64,000 nt of DNA from Octadecabacter antarcticus 307 (GCF_000155675.2 NC_020911.1:734501-798500); one strand, 5' to 3'. Shown: positions 7,868-17,234, counted from the first letter of the stretch. Made by a program: numbers and translations. The notes: generated from the sequence alone by a model not told the origin.

Positions 7868-9184
7868 ATGGAAAAACTAACAATTTCTTATCGCCCTATA
7901 TCTGAGGTCGCGGTCAATCCGCGCAACGCTCGGACCCATGACAAGCGCCAGCTCAAGCAGATCAAAGATAGCATTGAGGCTTTCGGATTTACAAATCCGT
8001 TGCTGGTCGACGAGGCTGGTGTCCTGATCGCGGGCCATGGGCGGTTGTCGGCTGCCAAAGCTCTGGGGTTTGAAACGGTTCCAATCATTGTGTTAGAGCA
8101 TCTAACGGAAACCCAGAAACGCGCACTCATGTTGGCCGACAATAAGATCGCACTTAATGCCAGCTGGGACATGGACCTGCTTGCAAATGAATTGGCGGAT
8201 TTGTCGTCGATGGATCTAGAATTTGACATGGAGCTGACCGGGTTTGAGGTCGCCGATGTCGACATCATTATCGGGGATGCACAGGTTCGCGGGGCAGAAG
8301 AAATTGAGACTGCGCCTGTTCCTAACGAAGGCATGCCGGTTGTGACTCGAAGCGGCGACCTGTGGCTCCTTGGAAAGCACCGGATCTTCTGCGGTGATGC
8401 GCGCATTGCGGACGACTTCGCGGCGCTCGTCGCTGATAGCAAGGCGGCCATGGTTTTTACAGATCCACCCTACAATGTCCCGATTGCTGGGCATGTGTCT
8501 GGAAAGGGTAAGGCCTGCCATCGTGAATTCCATGAGGCAAGTGGAGAAATGACTCGGTCTGATTTTACCACCTTTTTAGATGAGGTTCTTACCAACACAT
8601 CGCAGCGCTGCCGCGATGGTGCCATCTCGTTTATCTGTATGGACTGGCGCCACATGGGCGAGTTGCTCGAGGCGGGGCAGCGGGCATTCGATGCATATCT
8701 CAACTTATGCGTTTGGGCGAAAACCAATGGCGGGATGGGATCGCTCTACCGGTCGCAGCATGAGCTTGTTTTTGTCTTCCGCAAGGGCAAAGCACAGCAC
8801 CGTAACAATGTGCAGCTCGGCCGCTTTGGACGCAACCGCACGAATGTCTGGACTTACGCGGGTGTTAACACCTTTCGAGAAGGTCGGATGGAAGAACTTT
8901 CAGCCCACCCAACGGCAAAGCCAGTCGCAATGGTCAAAGACGCTATCCTTGATGTGACCAAACGCGGCGAGGTCGTGCTTGACCCTTTCTTGGGCGGTGG
9001 GGCCACACTGATGGCGGCTGAACAGTCCGGGCGTGTAGCCTACGGCATGGATATTGATGCGGCCTACATCGATGTCGCGCTGCGGCGTTGGAGAAAAGAG
9101 ACCGGACAAGAACCACTCCGGGCATCGGATGATCGCACGTTTGTCTCGATAGAAGCGGAACAAGATCTGGAGGCGGGAGCATGA
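7868..9184 (+). CDS. ParB-domain DNA methyltransferase (N4/N6-methylase), module copy 2
   Basis: A 438-residue fusion. Residues 5-100 form a ParB/Srx-like nuclease domain with the GHGRL motif (56-60). Residues 160-410 form a beta-class amino-methyltransferase with catalytic DPPY (199-202) and SAM-binding DPFLGGGAT (372-380), then GMDID. It would methylate adenine-N6 or cytosine-N4. Such fusions are common beside phage terminases. A GTG at 7862 is an alternative start. The stop overlaps the DUF5681 start (ATGA). It is nearly the same protein as the truncated copy at 37864, and unlike that copy it is complete. Confidence 0.85.
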   Translation: MEKLTISYRPISEVAVNPRNARTHDKRQLKQIKDSIEAFGFTNPLLVDEAGVLIAGHGRLSAAKALGFETVPIIVLEHLTETQKRALMLADNKIALNASWDMDLLANELADLSSMDLEFDMELTGFEVADVDIIIGDAQVRGAEEIETAPVPNEGMPVVTRSGDLWLLGKHRIFCGDARIADDFAALVADSKAAMVFTDPPYNVPIAGHVSGKGKACHREFHEASGEMTRSDFTTFLDEVLTNTSQRCRDGAISFICMDWRHMGELLEAGQRAFDAYLNLCVWAKTNGGMGSLYRSQHELVFVFRKGKAQHRNNVQLGRFGRNRTNVWTYAGVNTFREGRMEELSAHPTAKPVAMVKDAILDVTKRGEVVLDPFLGGGATLMAAEQSGRVAYGMDIDAAYIDVALRRWRKETGQEPLRASDDRTFVSIEAEQDLEAGA

Positions 9185-9585
9185 GTGAAGATCAAGATGA
9201 CGACTATGAAGTCGGCTACGGCAAGCCGCCAAAGAACGGTATGTTTAAAAAGGGCCAGTCCGGTAATCCGAAAGGTCGCCAAAAGCGGGTCAAAAACTTC
9301 AAGACAGAATTGAAAGATGTATTGGGCTCGAAGGTCACAGTCACAGTTAATGGAAAACCGAAATTAGTTAGCACCGTCGAGGCGGCATTGATGCGGCTGA
9401 AAGACAAAGCTCTGAAGGGAGACGCGCGCGCGCTGAGTATCTTACTTTCATATGCGGAGCAGAACTCCAATTCGTCTGAGAACAGTTCTCGTGAACGGGG
9501 CTTGAGCAAACTTGAGCAAGAGCTTTTTGACCGGTCCGGACTGTTTGACCAGACAGGTGATACGGACGGTGCCGGAAATGATTAA
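9181..9585 (+). CDS. DUF5681 protein, putative terminase-associated small protein
   Basis: A 134-residue, highly charged protein. The N-terminal KKGQSGNPKGR motif marks DUF5681, a family usually encoded directly before terminase large subunits. It may act as a small-terminase or DNA-recognition partner, but that role is not established. The start overlaps the methyltransferase stop, and the end overlaps the terminase start by eight bases, so the three genes form one translational unit. Confidence 0.75.
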   Translation: MSEDQDDDYEVGYGKPPKNGMFKKGQSGNPKGRQKRVKNFKTELKDVLGSKVTVTVNGKPKLVSTVEAALMRLKDKALKGDARALSILLSYAEQNSNSSENSSRERGLSKLEQELFDRSGLFDQTGDTDGAGND

Positions 9586-10993
9586 TATTGATCAGGCAGA
9601 TATGTTGGCGGTGTTGCTGCGCCGCGATCTCTCCAGCTTCATCCAACGCAGCTTTGCAACCGTCGACCCCGGGGGCACGTATCTGCACAACTGGCACATT
9701 GATGCGATTGCCCACCAGCTAGAACGTGTCGCATGTGGAGAGACCAAGCGTCTGATCATCACGATGCCGCCCCGGTCCCTGAAATCGATCTCTGCGTCGA
9801 TTGCCTTCGTCGCCTGGATGCTTGGGCGCTACCCCATGACGCGCATCTTGGCGGTGTCGTATTCCGAGAGCCTAGCTGAGAAGTTGGCGTTTGATTGTAG
9901 AAAAGTGCTGGCGTCCAACTGGTATCAAGACACGTTCCCGCTTACCCGGATCGCCAGTAACCGCTCAAGGAAGTGCGATTTTGAGACGACCCGTGGTGGT
10001 GGCAGGTATTCTACGTCCGTGGGAGGCGCACTGACCGGCCGTGGCGGCGATCTCATCATCATCGATGATCCACACAAGCCCGACGAAGCGCAGTCAGATG
10101 TCAGGCGCAATAGTGTTCTGGAGTGGTATGGCTCAACTCTGTTAAGCCGCTGCAATGATCCCGTGAATACACCCATCATCCTCATCCAACAACGCATCCA
10201 TGAGAATGATCTGGCGGGCAAGCTTCTTGATCAGGGCGGCTGGGAACATCTCAACTTGCAAGCGGTCGCTGAAGTGGCACGATCTTTTGATCTTGGGCGA
10301 CACGGTATGATCCACCGCATGGAAGGAGATTTACTGCACGCGGAAAGGCTCCCCCGCACATTGCTCGACAGCTATAAAACGGAGCTTGGTTCCTATGTGT
10401 ACGCGGCGCAATATCAACAGCGTCCTGCACCACTTGAGGGTGGAATTGTAAAGTGGGGTTGGTTCCAATCTTATGACATTGCCCCGAAACCTGAAGGACG
10501 AGATGAGATTGTTCAAAGCTGGGACACGGCCTCCAGCGCAGGTGAATTGAACGACTATTCTGTCTGCACAACTTGGCTTGTGCGGCGGCCTCAGGCATGG
10601 CTGCTCGATCTTTGGCGAGGCCGGCTGGAATATCCAGACCTGCAACGAAAAATTCATTCCATGTCGGTGCAAATGAACGCCAAATGTGTCCTTATCGAAC
10701 AAGCGGGGTCTGGGCTGAGCCTGATCCAAGACCTAAAAAGAAACAGTGAACTCAACGTCATCGGAATCGTTCCGAAACAGGACAAGGCGACAAGATTAAT
10801 GAGTGTCTCTGCCATGATTGAGGCTGGTCGCGTACTGGTTCCAAAAGAAGCGGCTTGGCTCGCTGATTTCCGTCGAGAGTTGACGCTGTTTCCCAATGCG
10901 CGCCACGATGATCAGGTCGACAGCCTGTCTCAGTTCCTCAAGTGGATGGAGCAGCCTCAGTTCCAGTGGTATGTGAGTGGCCCAGACTTATGA
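9578..10993 (+). CDS. Phage-type terminase large subunit
   Basis: A 471-residue terminase. The ATPase domain has a variant Walker A (MPPRSLKS, 63-70) typical of this branch and Walker B LIIIDD (159-164). The C-terminal RNase-H-like nuclease has SWDTA (314-318), VLIEQAGSG and HDDQVDS (about 443-449), so the acidic residues are intact. The ATG at 9578 follows the family start; upstream frame extends into DUF5681. Terminases package phage or GTA DNA, yet no portal, protease or capsid gene follows. The next sequence is a decayed transporter gene. Confidence 0.88.
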   Translation: MINIDQADMLAVLLRRDLSSFIQRSFATVDPGGTYLHNWHIDAIAHQLERVACGETKRLIITMPPRSLKSISASIAFVAWMLGRYPMTRILAVSYSESLAEKLAFDCRKVLASNWYQDTFPLTRIASNRSRKCDFETTRGGGRYSTSVGGALTGRGGDLIIIDDPHKPDEAQSDVRRNSVLEWYGSTLLSRCNDPVNTPIILIQQRIHENDLAGKLLDQGGWEHLNLQAVAEVARSFDLGRHGMIHRMEGDLLHAERLPRTLLDSYKTELGSYVYAAQYQQRPAPLEGGIVKWGWFQSYDIAPKPEGRDEIVQSWDTASSAGELNDYSVCTTWLVRRPQAWLLDLWRGRLEYPDLQRKIHSMSVQMNAKCVLIEQAGSGLSLIQDLKRNSELNVIGIVPKQDKATRLMSVSAMIEAGRVLVPKEAAWLADFRRELTLFPNARHDDQVDSLSQFLKWMEQPQFQWYVSGPDL

Positions 10994-11092
10994 GGAAACT
11001 GGCCAAAATAAACAAATGTCTTGAGAGGGTTCTGTCGTAGGAAATCACATTGAGACGGGCAGGGTGGTCTTGTGGCTTGAAACTACGCCAGA

Positions 11093-11300
11093 TTAACGTG
11101 CCACAGCATGTGCTGTTGTTTTCTGCAGCTGATGTTCACGCCAGACGGTGTAAAGCCCCGATGACAGGATCAGCCCAATCCCACACCATGCCACTGCGTC
11201 TGGCCATGTGCCAAACACCAATACGCCCCAACCGGGGGTGGATGACATTTGCAGATGTTGAAACTCAGCTTGCAGAGATCAGTGAGCGAGGTGCCCTCAA
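11093..11300 (-). pseudogene. EamA/DMT-family transporter, C-terminal remnant
   Basis: Read on the minus strand, this ends with a frame containing WGVLVFGTWPDAVAW, GLILSSGLYTVWRE and a stop at 11093, the typical last helices and tail of drug/metabolite transporters. A stop codon interrupts the frame around 11290 and the IS5 element begins at 11312, so the rest of the gene is gone. Confidence 0.6.
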
Positions 11301-11311
11301 GCATGCTGAAC

Positions 11312-12404
11312 GGCTTTGTTGCACAAATAGTCTCGTATCAGGGATTCATGTTGTAAATCCAGCATGGTAGCTGGCGTCATGAGTAAACCTATCGCCCCGA
11401 TTTACCGCACGAGGAACTGGCCTGAGTATAACAAGGCCCTGAAGCGACGCGGGTCACTGACCATTTGGTTTAACCCAGAGGTCACTTGGAAAGCTGCGCC
11501 TACCGTTGCCCGGCAGTGGTTTGTTTGCAAACCATGAGAGGGGGGCAAACGGGGCCGCCAGCCACGCTATAGCGATGCGGCGATCCAAGCCTGTCTCACG
11601 TTGAAAGTGCTGTTCGGAATGCCTTTGAGGCAGGCGACGGGCTTTGTGGAAAGCCTGTTGAAATTGATCGACCTTGACTGGGAGGTCCCAGACTTCAGCA
11701 CGTTATGTCGGCGTCAGAAAAGGCTATCGGTTACCATCCCGTATCAGGGCTCAAAGGGCCCGCTAAACCTCCTTATCGACAGTACCGGCATCAAAGTTGA
11801 GGGCGAAGGTGAGTGGAACGCTCGCAAGCATGGCGGGCCGAAACGTCGGGTGTGGCGCAAGATACATATAGGGATTGATGAAGAAACGTTGGAGATACGC
11901 GCGGTCGAAGTGACGAGTAGCAGCATTGGAGACCCACCCATGTTGCCCAACCTTCTCGGTCAGATCACACCAGATCAGAAGATTGGCAGTGTCACAGCAG
12001 ATGGGGCATATGACACCCGCAAATGCCATGATGCGATTGCGGCCCGCAATGCCCGTGCTGTCATCCCGCCACGCAAGAATGCCAAGCTATGGAAGCCGGA
12101 TACGCTGGGGGCCAGAGCCCGAAACGAAGCGGTACAGTCCTCAAAGGATCTCGGCCGCGCTCAATGGCGTCGCTTGAGCGGATACCACCGCAGGAGTCGT
12201 GTTGAGACAAAGATGCATTGTTTGAAACTACTCGGGCAGCGCCTGGCCGCACGAGACTTTGACCGGCAAGTTGCGGAAGTCCAAATCCGTGCCGCGATAC
12301 TCAACGGCTTCACCGCCCTTGGCATCCCAAACACCGTTACTGTAGGCTGAATCCGTCAGGGGTCAGGGGAAGCACGCCATAAGGGCGATTTGTGCAACAA
12401 AGCC
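11312..12404 (+). mobile_element. IS5-family insertion sequence, about 1.1 kb
   Basis: Left terminal repeat GGCTTTGTTGCACAAAT (11312-11328) is matched by its perfect complement at 12388-12404. The length is 1093 bases. The flanking bases (GAAC on the left, GTGG on the right) show no target duplication. The genes on the two sides are unrelated fragments (a transporter tail and a flavodoxin missing its start). This suggests deletion or recombination between IS copies after insertion. Confidence 0.85.
11379..12350 (+). pseudogene. IS5-family transposase with an in-frame stop
   Basis: The frame from 11379 to 12350 encodes an IS903-like DDE transposase: LLIDSTGIKVEGEGEW (first Asp), GSVTADGAYDTRKCH (second Asp) and a late SRVETKMH (Glu). 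Between APT and GKRGRQP lie 39 extra bases (11505-11543) that include a TGA at 11535-11537. The insertion contains the dyad TGGTTTG/CAAACCA. The start codon is thus cut off from the catalytic domain; an internal ATG at 11601 would omit the N-terminal DNA-binding part. Probably inactive. Confidence 0.75.
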
Positions 12405-12853
12405 GTGGCAGTAGGCAGATGGCCGAGGCGGCTTATTCAACGGCATGTGAAGAAGTAACAACTATTTTAAAAACTGCGGAAGAGGCCGGTCCTGAGGATC
12501 TCCTGCGTGCAGACGGTTACATCTTTTGCGCCCCGGAGAACCTTGCAGCGATTGCAGGCATGATGAAGGATTTCTATGATCGGAGCTATTATCCGGTCCT
12601 CGGGCATATTGAGGGGCACCCGTACGCGCAAATGGTGTGTGCAGGTTCGGATGGGGAAAATGCAGCGCGCCAAACCGCTCGCATTGCCCAAGGTTGGCGG
12701 CTCAAGGAAGTGCAGCCACCATTGATTATATGCACCTATGCCCAAAAATCTGAGGAAATTTTGGCCGAGAAGTCGATCCCCGAAGAACAGCTAGCCCTAT
12801 GTCGAGACCTTGGCGCGGCGATAGGGGCGGCGCTGAGTATGGGCGTGTTTTGA
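12405..12853 (+). pseudogene. Flavodoxin/NADPH-dependent FMN reductase family protein, 5' truncated
   Basis: The frame continues from the IS5 end as GGSRQMAEAAY and then GYIFCAPENLAAIAGMMKDFYDRSYYP, characteristic of WrbA-like flavodoxins. The IS junction falls inside the N-terminal FMN phosphate-binding loop, so the first strand and start codon are missing. The C-terminus (ALSMGVF) looks complete. It is not expected to bind FMN. Confidence 0.7.
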
Positions 12854-12927
12854 CTAAGGGGCACCTCTATTTTTGACAGTTTTTGCGACGACAAAGCGTT
12901 TGGACCATCATGACACGCGTCTTAAGA

Positions 12928-12944
12928 GGCTTTGTTGCACAAAT
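12928..12944 (+). mobile_element. Solitary IS5-family terminal repeat
   Basis: GGCTTTGTTGCACAAAT matches the terminal repeats of the complete IS5 element, in left-end orientation, about 520 bases after that element ends. No transposase follows: the sequence to 13169 holds no recognisable gene. It is probably the stub of a second, related IS. Confidence 0.6.
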
Positions 12945-13169
12945 CGGTTTAAGGTCGTGCTCCCCCTTAAGCTATATATCCAACTGCCGGCTTTTGCGCT
13001 GATGCCAACCTTAAAGCAGGGGACTAGTGCCCATGCTTGACACGTATAGCGCACCGAATGATGGCGTATAAGCGTGCTATCCACGGAACCAACATTTGTC
13101 GCTCAAAAGTGTAGCTTCTCTTGGATCATCTGAACGAGGGATTAAGTTGAACCTGCGTAATCTCTCAAT

Positions 13170-13425
13170 GGCACTGTCAGAGCAAAATCGGTTAAGGCGG
13201 GCAGGGTGAGCAATTAGCGTTACGGGATGACAAAACGCAGCCCTTTTCGCTACTTCAAGACGAGCCCCGAGATCATCCGTTTTGCTGTGATGATGTAAGT
13301 TCGTTTCCCGCTTTCGCTACGCAACGTGGAGGATCTGCTGCACGAACGCGGCATCGGCATTAGCTATGAGACGGATCAATTTTGGTGGAACAGATTTGGC
13401 CCGCTGTTTGCCGCTGCAATCTTTT
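13170..13425 (+). mobile_element. IS6-family element A, 5' fragment
   Basis: The left terminal repeat GGCACTGTCAGA is at 13170-13181 and is followed by the same leader and transposase start as the intact copy at 39035. The frame has a TAA after the first two dozen codons (ATG ATG TAA), and similarity stops near 13425, where DUF2779-like sequence begins. No right end is present. Confidence 0.75.
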
Positions 13426-13774
13426 GAAACGCAGCATCCTTGATCTTGTTGTGCTGTCCGCGGCTCTTCACGCTTGTGGATGATTTGACCTCATAAAGGT
13501 TGATCGTGCCATCAGCCATTATCACGTATCACGTCTGCTTTGGCATAGAGACCGCGTTGGGTTTGGAAGATTGACTGGAATGATTGGGAGTCTGCGTTTA
13601 GTTGATTTTTTATAGTTTTTGGACGTAAGCCTCGACTTAATACTCTTTAAATGTCAGTTTTTTCATATAATTGGAAAACTTGCCGTGTGGGTAATAGTCG
13701 GGTTTGTGCTTCAAAAGCCAAAGTGACTTTGGGCAGTTCAGGTGGTGTATGAAGTCAGTCTTAGAAATCTGCAT
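13426..13774 (-). pseudogene. DUF2779 protein remnant
   Basis: The minus strand from an ATG at 13774 reads MQISKTDFIHHLNCPKSLWL and LLKHKPDYYPHGKFSN, the N-terminal signature of DUF2779 proteins. A TAA follows (KEY-stop). After a deletion the family's ERGLYAKADV-like and DGTINLYEVKSSTSVK blocks appear, ending at the IS6 A junction. The family has a PD-(D/E)XK-like nuclease fold; this copy is clearly dead. Confidence 0.6.
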
Positions 13775-13912
13775 ATTTGCCCAATCACACCGTTGAGATG
13801 ACCTTCAATTCACCAACTATGGGCATAATTAAAGCGTCATCGATTGCAGACTATATGACGTTTTTGGCTGTGTCTCACTGGCCATATCCAAACACACAAT
13901 GAGAGGCTGAGG

Positions 13913-14472
13913 TCAGTGCCGCTGCGTGTGCTCAAGCATTTCGTTGGTGTCCAGTTTCAAAGCTGAGTTCCAAAGCGGTGTCTTGAAGTATTGGCTCTCA
14001 CCTATTCGTTGCTGCTCTGCTTCTACTTCGACAAGTAGCCCAGCACAAAGGCTCTAACACGCAGCTTTGAAATGCGTTGATTTCCCGCCAGCCAGATAGA
14101 TCGTCAGGGGCCACACCGTATAACACCTCGTATAGTTGCTTGATGCTGGCTCCGTCTTCGACTTCGATGTTGAGCACGTTCAGCCAAACATCCCAGTTGC
14201 CCACTGGACCATCCTTGAAGCGGGAGTATGTGGCGTGGTCGATCTCAAACAGAAAGAACGGGATAACTGCTGTAAACAGTGCAGCAGGTGACTTGAGTAG
14301 TGCAGTACCACGCTTTGTTATGCGGAACTCGCCTTTGTAGTGCCGCGCCAGTTTCATCTGCAGCAAGATAAAATGCAGCAGTTCAAGTGGAGGGAAATCA
14401 TACTCGTTCAAGACCTTGTTCATTATGAACAGTTCGTCATGGCTCATACCGGGCCAATCGAAGTGTTCAGCT
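13913..14472 (-). pseudogene. Unrecognised protein, truncated by IS6 and frameshifted
   Basis: On the minus strand the frame enters from the IS6 B left end and runs through GMSHDELFIMNKVLNEYDFP and LLKSPAALFTAVIPFFLFE. Near 14035 a frameshift switches to a second frame continuing VEVEAEQQR and FKTPLWNSALKLDT to a TGA at 13913. Joining the frames gives a coherent C-terminus. The N-terminus was removed by the IS. I do not recognise the family. Confidence 0.5.
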
Positions 14473-15289
14473 GGCACTGTCAGAGCAAAATTGGTTGAGG
14501 CGGGCAGGGCGAGCAATTAGCGTTGCGGGATGACAAAACACAGCCCCTTCCGCTATTTGAAGACGAGCCCCGAGATCATCCGCTTAGCCGTGATGATGTA
14601 TGTTCGGTTTCCGCTCTCGCTGCGGAATGTTGAGGATCTGTTGTACGAACGCGGCATCGACATCAGTCACGAAACTGTTCGATTTTGGCGGAACAGATTT
14701 GGCCCAATATTTGCCGCTGAAATTCGCAGGAAAAGGGTTAGCCAGATGCGCGCATATTCAAATTGGCAGTGGCACTTGGACGAGGTGTTCGTGAAGGTTA
14801 ATGGCGAGACGCACTATCTTTGGCGGGCTGTGGATCACGAAGGGGAAGTCCTAGAAAGCCTCGTTACGAAGCGCCGTGATCGCAAGGCAGCATTAAAATT
14901 TCTCAGGAAAACAATGAAGCGCTTTGGTCGAACACATGTCATCGTGACCGACAAGTTACGTTCCTTCGGCGCGGCGATGAAGGTCATTGGCAACGCAGAC
15001 AAACAGGAAACTGGGCGCTGGCTGAATAACTGAGCTGAGAATTCCCACCAGCCTTTTCGACGAAGAGAGCGAGCCATGCGGCGCTTCCGCCGAACGCGAA
15101 GTTTGCAAAACTTCGTCTCCGTCCACGCCTCAGTTCACTACCATTTCAACCAGGAACGTCACCTTTATCCACGCGCCAATTTCAAGCTAAACCGCACCGC
15201 CGCTCTCCCTGAGTGGCGCCAATTTGGCTCGGCATAAGGGCAGCGCTGCTGTCATTGCAGAGGCTGGTTCGCATTCCTCTGGCAGCACC
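14473..15289 (+). mobile_element. IS6-family element B, full length, transposase broken
   Basis: The left repeat GGCACTGTCAGA (14473-14484) and a right end TCTGGCAGCACC (15278-15289) bound an 817-base element, the size typical of IS6/IS26. Flanking octamers GTTCAGCT and GGGTGCAG do not match. It lies 28 bases beyond the end of the LysR gene and forms the left border of the catabolic island. It is in the same orientation as the IS6 fragment at the island's right border. Confidence 0.85.
14530..15237 (+). pseudogene. IS6-family transposase with a nonsense codon
   Basis: A DDE transposase with HLDEVFVKV, VIVTDKLRSFG and AENSHQPFRR blocks. The intact relative at 39092 has CGA where this copy has TGA (15031-15033), between WLNN and AENSH, just before the catalytic Glu. 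The sequence continues in frame to a stop at 15235-15237. It is inactive unless the stop is read through or another copy supplies transposase. Confidence 0.8.
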
Positions 15290-15317
15290 GGGTGCAGCAA
15301 TGTTGCTGCACGTGAAG

Positions 15318-16211
15318 TCAAATTGGAGCAAGGAACGTCTGGTTAAAATACTCAATAACAGACGCTGCTGCTTTAGAATGCTCCACACCTTTTCGCCAAG
15401 CCAGTCCAATGTCCATAGACGGAATCTCAAGGTCGGTAGTTGCTGTGCCGATGCGCTTCCCTTCCAATGACCAAGGACGGTAGACCATGTCGGACAATAT
15501 TGTGACGCCCTGGCCATTGGCCACCATCGAACGAACGGCCTCAACAGAGGAGGTGCGTAGTGTTACGCGCGGTTGGTACGCACTATTAGACCAGTAGCGC
15601 ATCGTCGTGTGTGCAGCTTCATCTACGGTGAGCATGATGTAGTCTTGTTTTGCAATTTCTTCAAATGTGGCTTTGCCTTGTCGAAATATCTCATGGCCGT
15701 TTGCAGCCCATAATCTTCTCGATGATTTTGCCAAAGTCTGGGTTTCCAACTCGGAGTTGGCAATGTTGGACGTCAGGACAACTGCCATATCGAACCTGTT
15801 TGACAGCAAGCCTTCTTCGATACTTTCGCGATTAAGCTCGCTGATCCGGATGTCGAGGTTTGGAAACCTCTGTTTGAGACGGTCCAAATGAGGAGGAAGG
15901 AAATAGCCGATAACAGTGTAGGTCGCGGCTATTGAGATTGATCCTTTTACCGGCGACTGTTTGTGAGCCATACGCTTAGCTTGATCTAGTTTCTCCAGAA
16001 TTTCACGGGAAGAGGCGAGGAAGTCACGGCCAGCTTCGGACATTTCCATACCCGTCGCTGTCCGGAAAAACAGAGACGTGCCTAGTTCTGCTTCGAGCTC
16101 CTTGATGGCACTGGTTACTGCTGATTGTGAAATAGACAGTTGTGTTGCGGCTCGGCTGACCTGTCCGGATTCCGCCGTTGCAACAAAAAATTTTAGGTGC
16201 CGGAAGTTCAT
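15318..16211 (-). CDS. LysR-family transcriptional regulator
   Basis: A 297-residue LysR regulator, divergent from the pxp operon. The N-terminal helix-turn-helix includes MNFRHLKFFVATAESGQVSR and LSISQSAVTSAIKELEAELG; the effector domain follows GSISIAATYTVIGYFLP. The start at 16211 gives the standard LysR opening; a longer frame to 16286 adds an untypical extension. Divergent placement 219 bases from pxpA suggests it controls the catabolic operon. It ends 28 bases from IS6 B and is intact. Confidence 0.85.
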   Translation of the reverse strand: MNFRHLKFFVATAESGQVSRAATQLSISQSAVTSAIKELEAELGTSLFFRTATGMEMSEAGRDFLASSREILEKLDQAKRMAHKQSPVKGSISIAATYTVIGYFLPPHLDRLKQRFPNLDIRISELNRESIEEGLLSNRFDMAVVLTSNIANSELETQTLAKSSRRLWAANGHEIFRQGKATFEEIAKQDYIMLTVDEAAHTTMRYWSNSAYQPRVTLRTSSVEAVRSMVANGQGVTILSDMVYRPWSLEGKRIGTATTDLEIPSMDIGLAWRKGVEHSKAAASVIEYFNQTFLAPI

Positions 16212-16430
16212 AAAATCACCTGTATCTCTTTCTATTAATAGGCTTATCGAAAAATCAAATGAATACCAAAACTGGCAATACCTCACTTTTTAAGGTAAAT
16301 ATAGAAAAATGTCCCTTTAGCAATCTATCGTTATCAATAATAGTTATATTGCTTTAGTTTAAATAGATATTTTACATATCTCCCAGATCAAGCCACCATT
16401 CATTCGAAGCTGTTGCTCAAGGATGTTAAT
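16212..16430 (+). promoter_or_regulatory. Divergent promoter region, LysR/pxpA
   Basis: An AT-rich 219-base gap between divergent genes. CAATCTATCG...ATAGTTATATTG (about 16321-16351) is an imperfect dyad of the size LysR proteins bind. Inside it, TTATCAATAA (16331-16340) matches nine of ten positions of the alphaproteobacterial BioR operator consensus TTATMKATAA. An AAGGA precedes the pxpA ATG. Both sites are proposals. Confidence 0.45.
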
Positions 16431-17216
16431 ATGATACGGGAACTCGTGGACCTGAACTGCGATATGGGAGAGGGCTTCGGCCAATGGGTGTTGGGCGAAG
16501 CACCCGAACAAGAGATCATGTCATTGATTTCCTCGGCAAACATCGCTGCCGGTTTTCACGCGGGAGATCCGAACTCGATGGATCGCGTCATTAAGCTGGC
16601 AAAAGAATATGGTGTTGGGCTAGGCGCACATCCCGGGTATCGCGACCTACAAGGGTTCGGCAGGCGCTATATCAAAATGGGCTCTGATGAGCTGGTCAAC
16701 GACATCGTGTACCAAATCGGTGCAATCCGAGAGTTTGGCCGACGCCACGGAATTTCACTTCAACATGTGAAGCCACATGGCGCCCTATACATGGAGGCGG
16801 CCGTTAACGAAGAGCTGTCACAAATGATTATTGACATGCTCGCCAAAACCAGTGGCGAAACGATCCTTTTCTGTATGGAAACATCGAAGACTTACGAGCT
16901 TGCCAAGCAACATGGACTTCCTGTCGTCCGCGAATTTTTTGCAGACCGTGACTACGACAATAGCGGTGCCATTGTCTTCAAGCGGCAGGTCGGACGACCT
17001 GATCCAGAAGCGATTGCGGCAAAATGCTTAAAGGCTTGCAAAACTGGCAAAGTGACAACCGTCGAAGGTGCTGAAATGGAGATTGGTTTTGAATCAATCT
17101 GTTTTCATTCCGACACTCCGGGCGCACTCGAAATAGGAAAAGCTATCCGCTCGGCACTCTTGAATGCAGGCATCAGCATCGCATCAGCATCCACCGTATT
17201 GGCACAATCTAAATAA
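16431..17216 (+). CDS. pxpA: 5-oxoprolinase subunit A-like, LamB/YcsF family
   Basis: A 261-residue LamB/YcsF protein. The N-terminal VDLNCDMGEGFG, then NIAAGFHAGDP, HPGYRD and HVKPHGALY carry the conserved Asp/His residues of PxpA. With PxpB and PxpC, PxpA opens 5-oxoproline in an ATP-dependent way. The ATG at 16431 has AAGGA a few bases upstream and gives the family N-terminus; an earlier ATG at 16413 is less likely. It opens an operon that also encodes a biotin carrier and carboxylase, suggesting a carboxylation-dependent variant that might act on another lactam. Confidence 0.85.
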   Translation: MIRELVDLNCDMGEGFGQWVLGEAPEQEIMSLISSANIAAGFHAGDPNSMDRVIKLAKEYGVGLGAHPGYRDLQGFGRRYIKMGSDELVNDIVYQIGAIREFGRRHGISLQHVKPHGALYMEAAVNEELSQMIIDMLAKTSGETILFCMETSKTYELAKQHGLPVVREFFADRDYDNSGAIVFKRQVGRPDPEAIAAKCLKACKTGKVTTVEGAEMEIGFESICFHSDTPGALEIGKAIRSALLNAGISIASASTVLAQSK

Positions 17217-17234
17217 GAGACAAGGACCTCAATC

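Noticed and set aside
11050..11370. Plus-strand open frame of 106 codons
   Set aside because: The opposite strand reads as the tail of an EamA transporter; the plus frame also crosses the IS5 terminal repeat.
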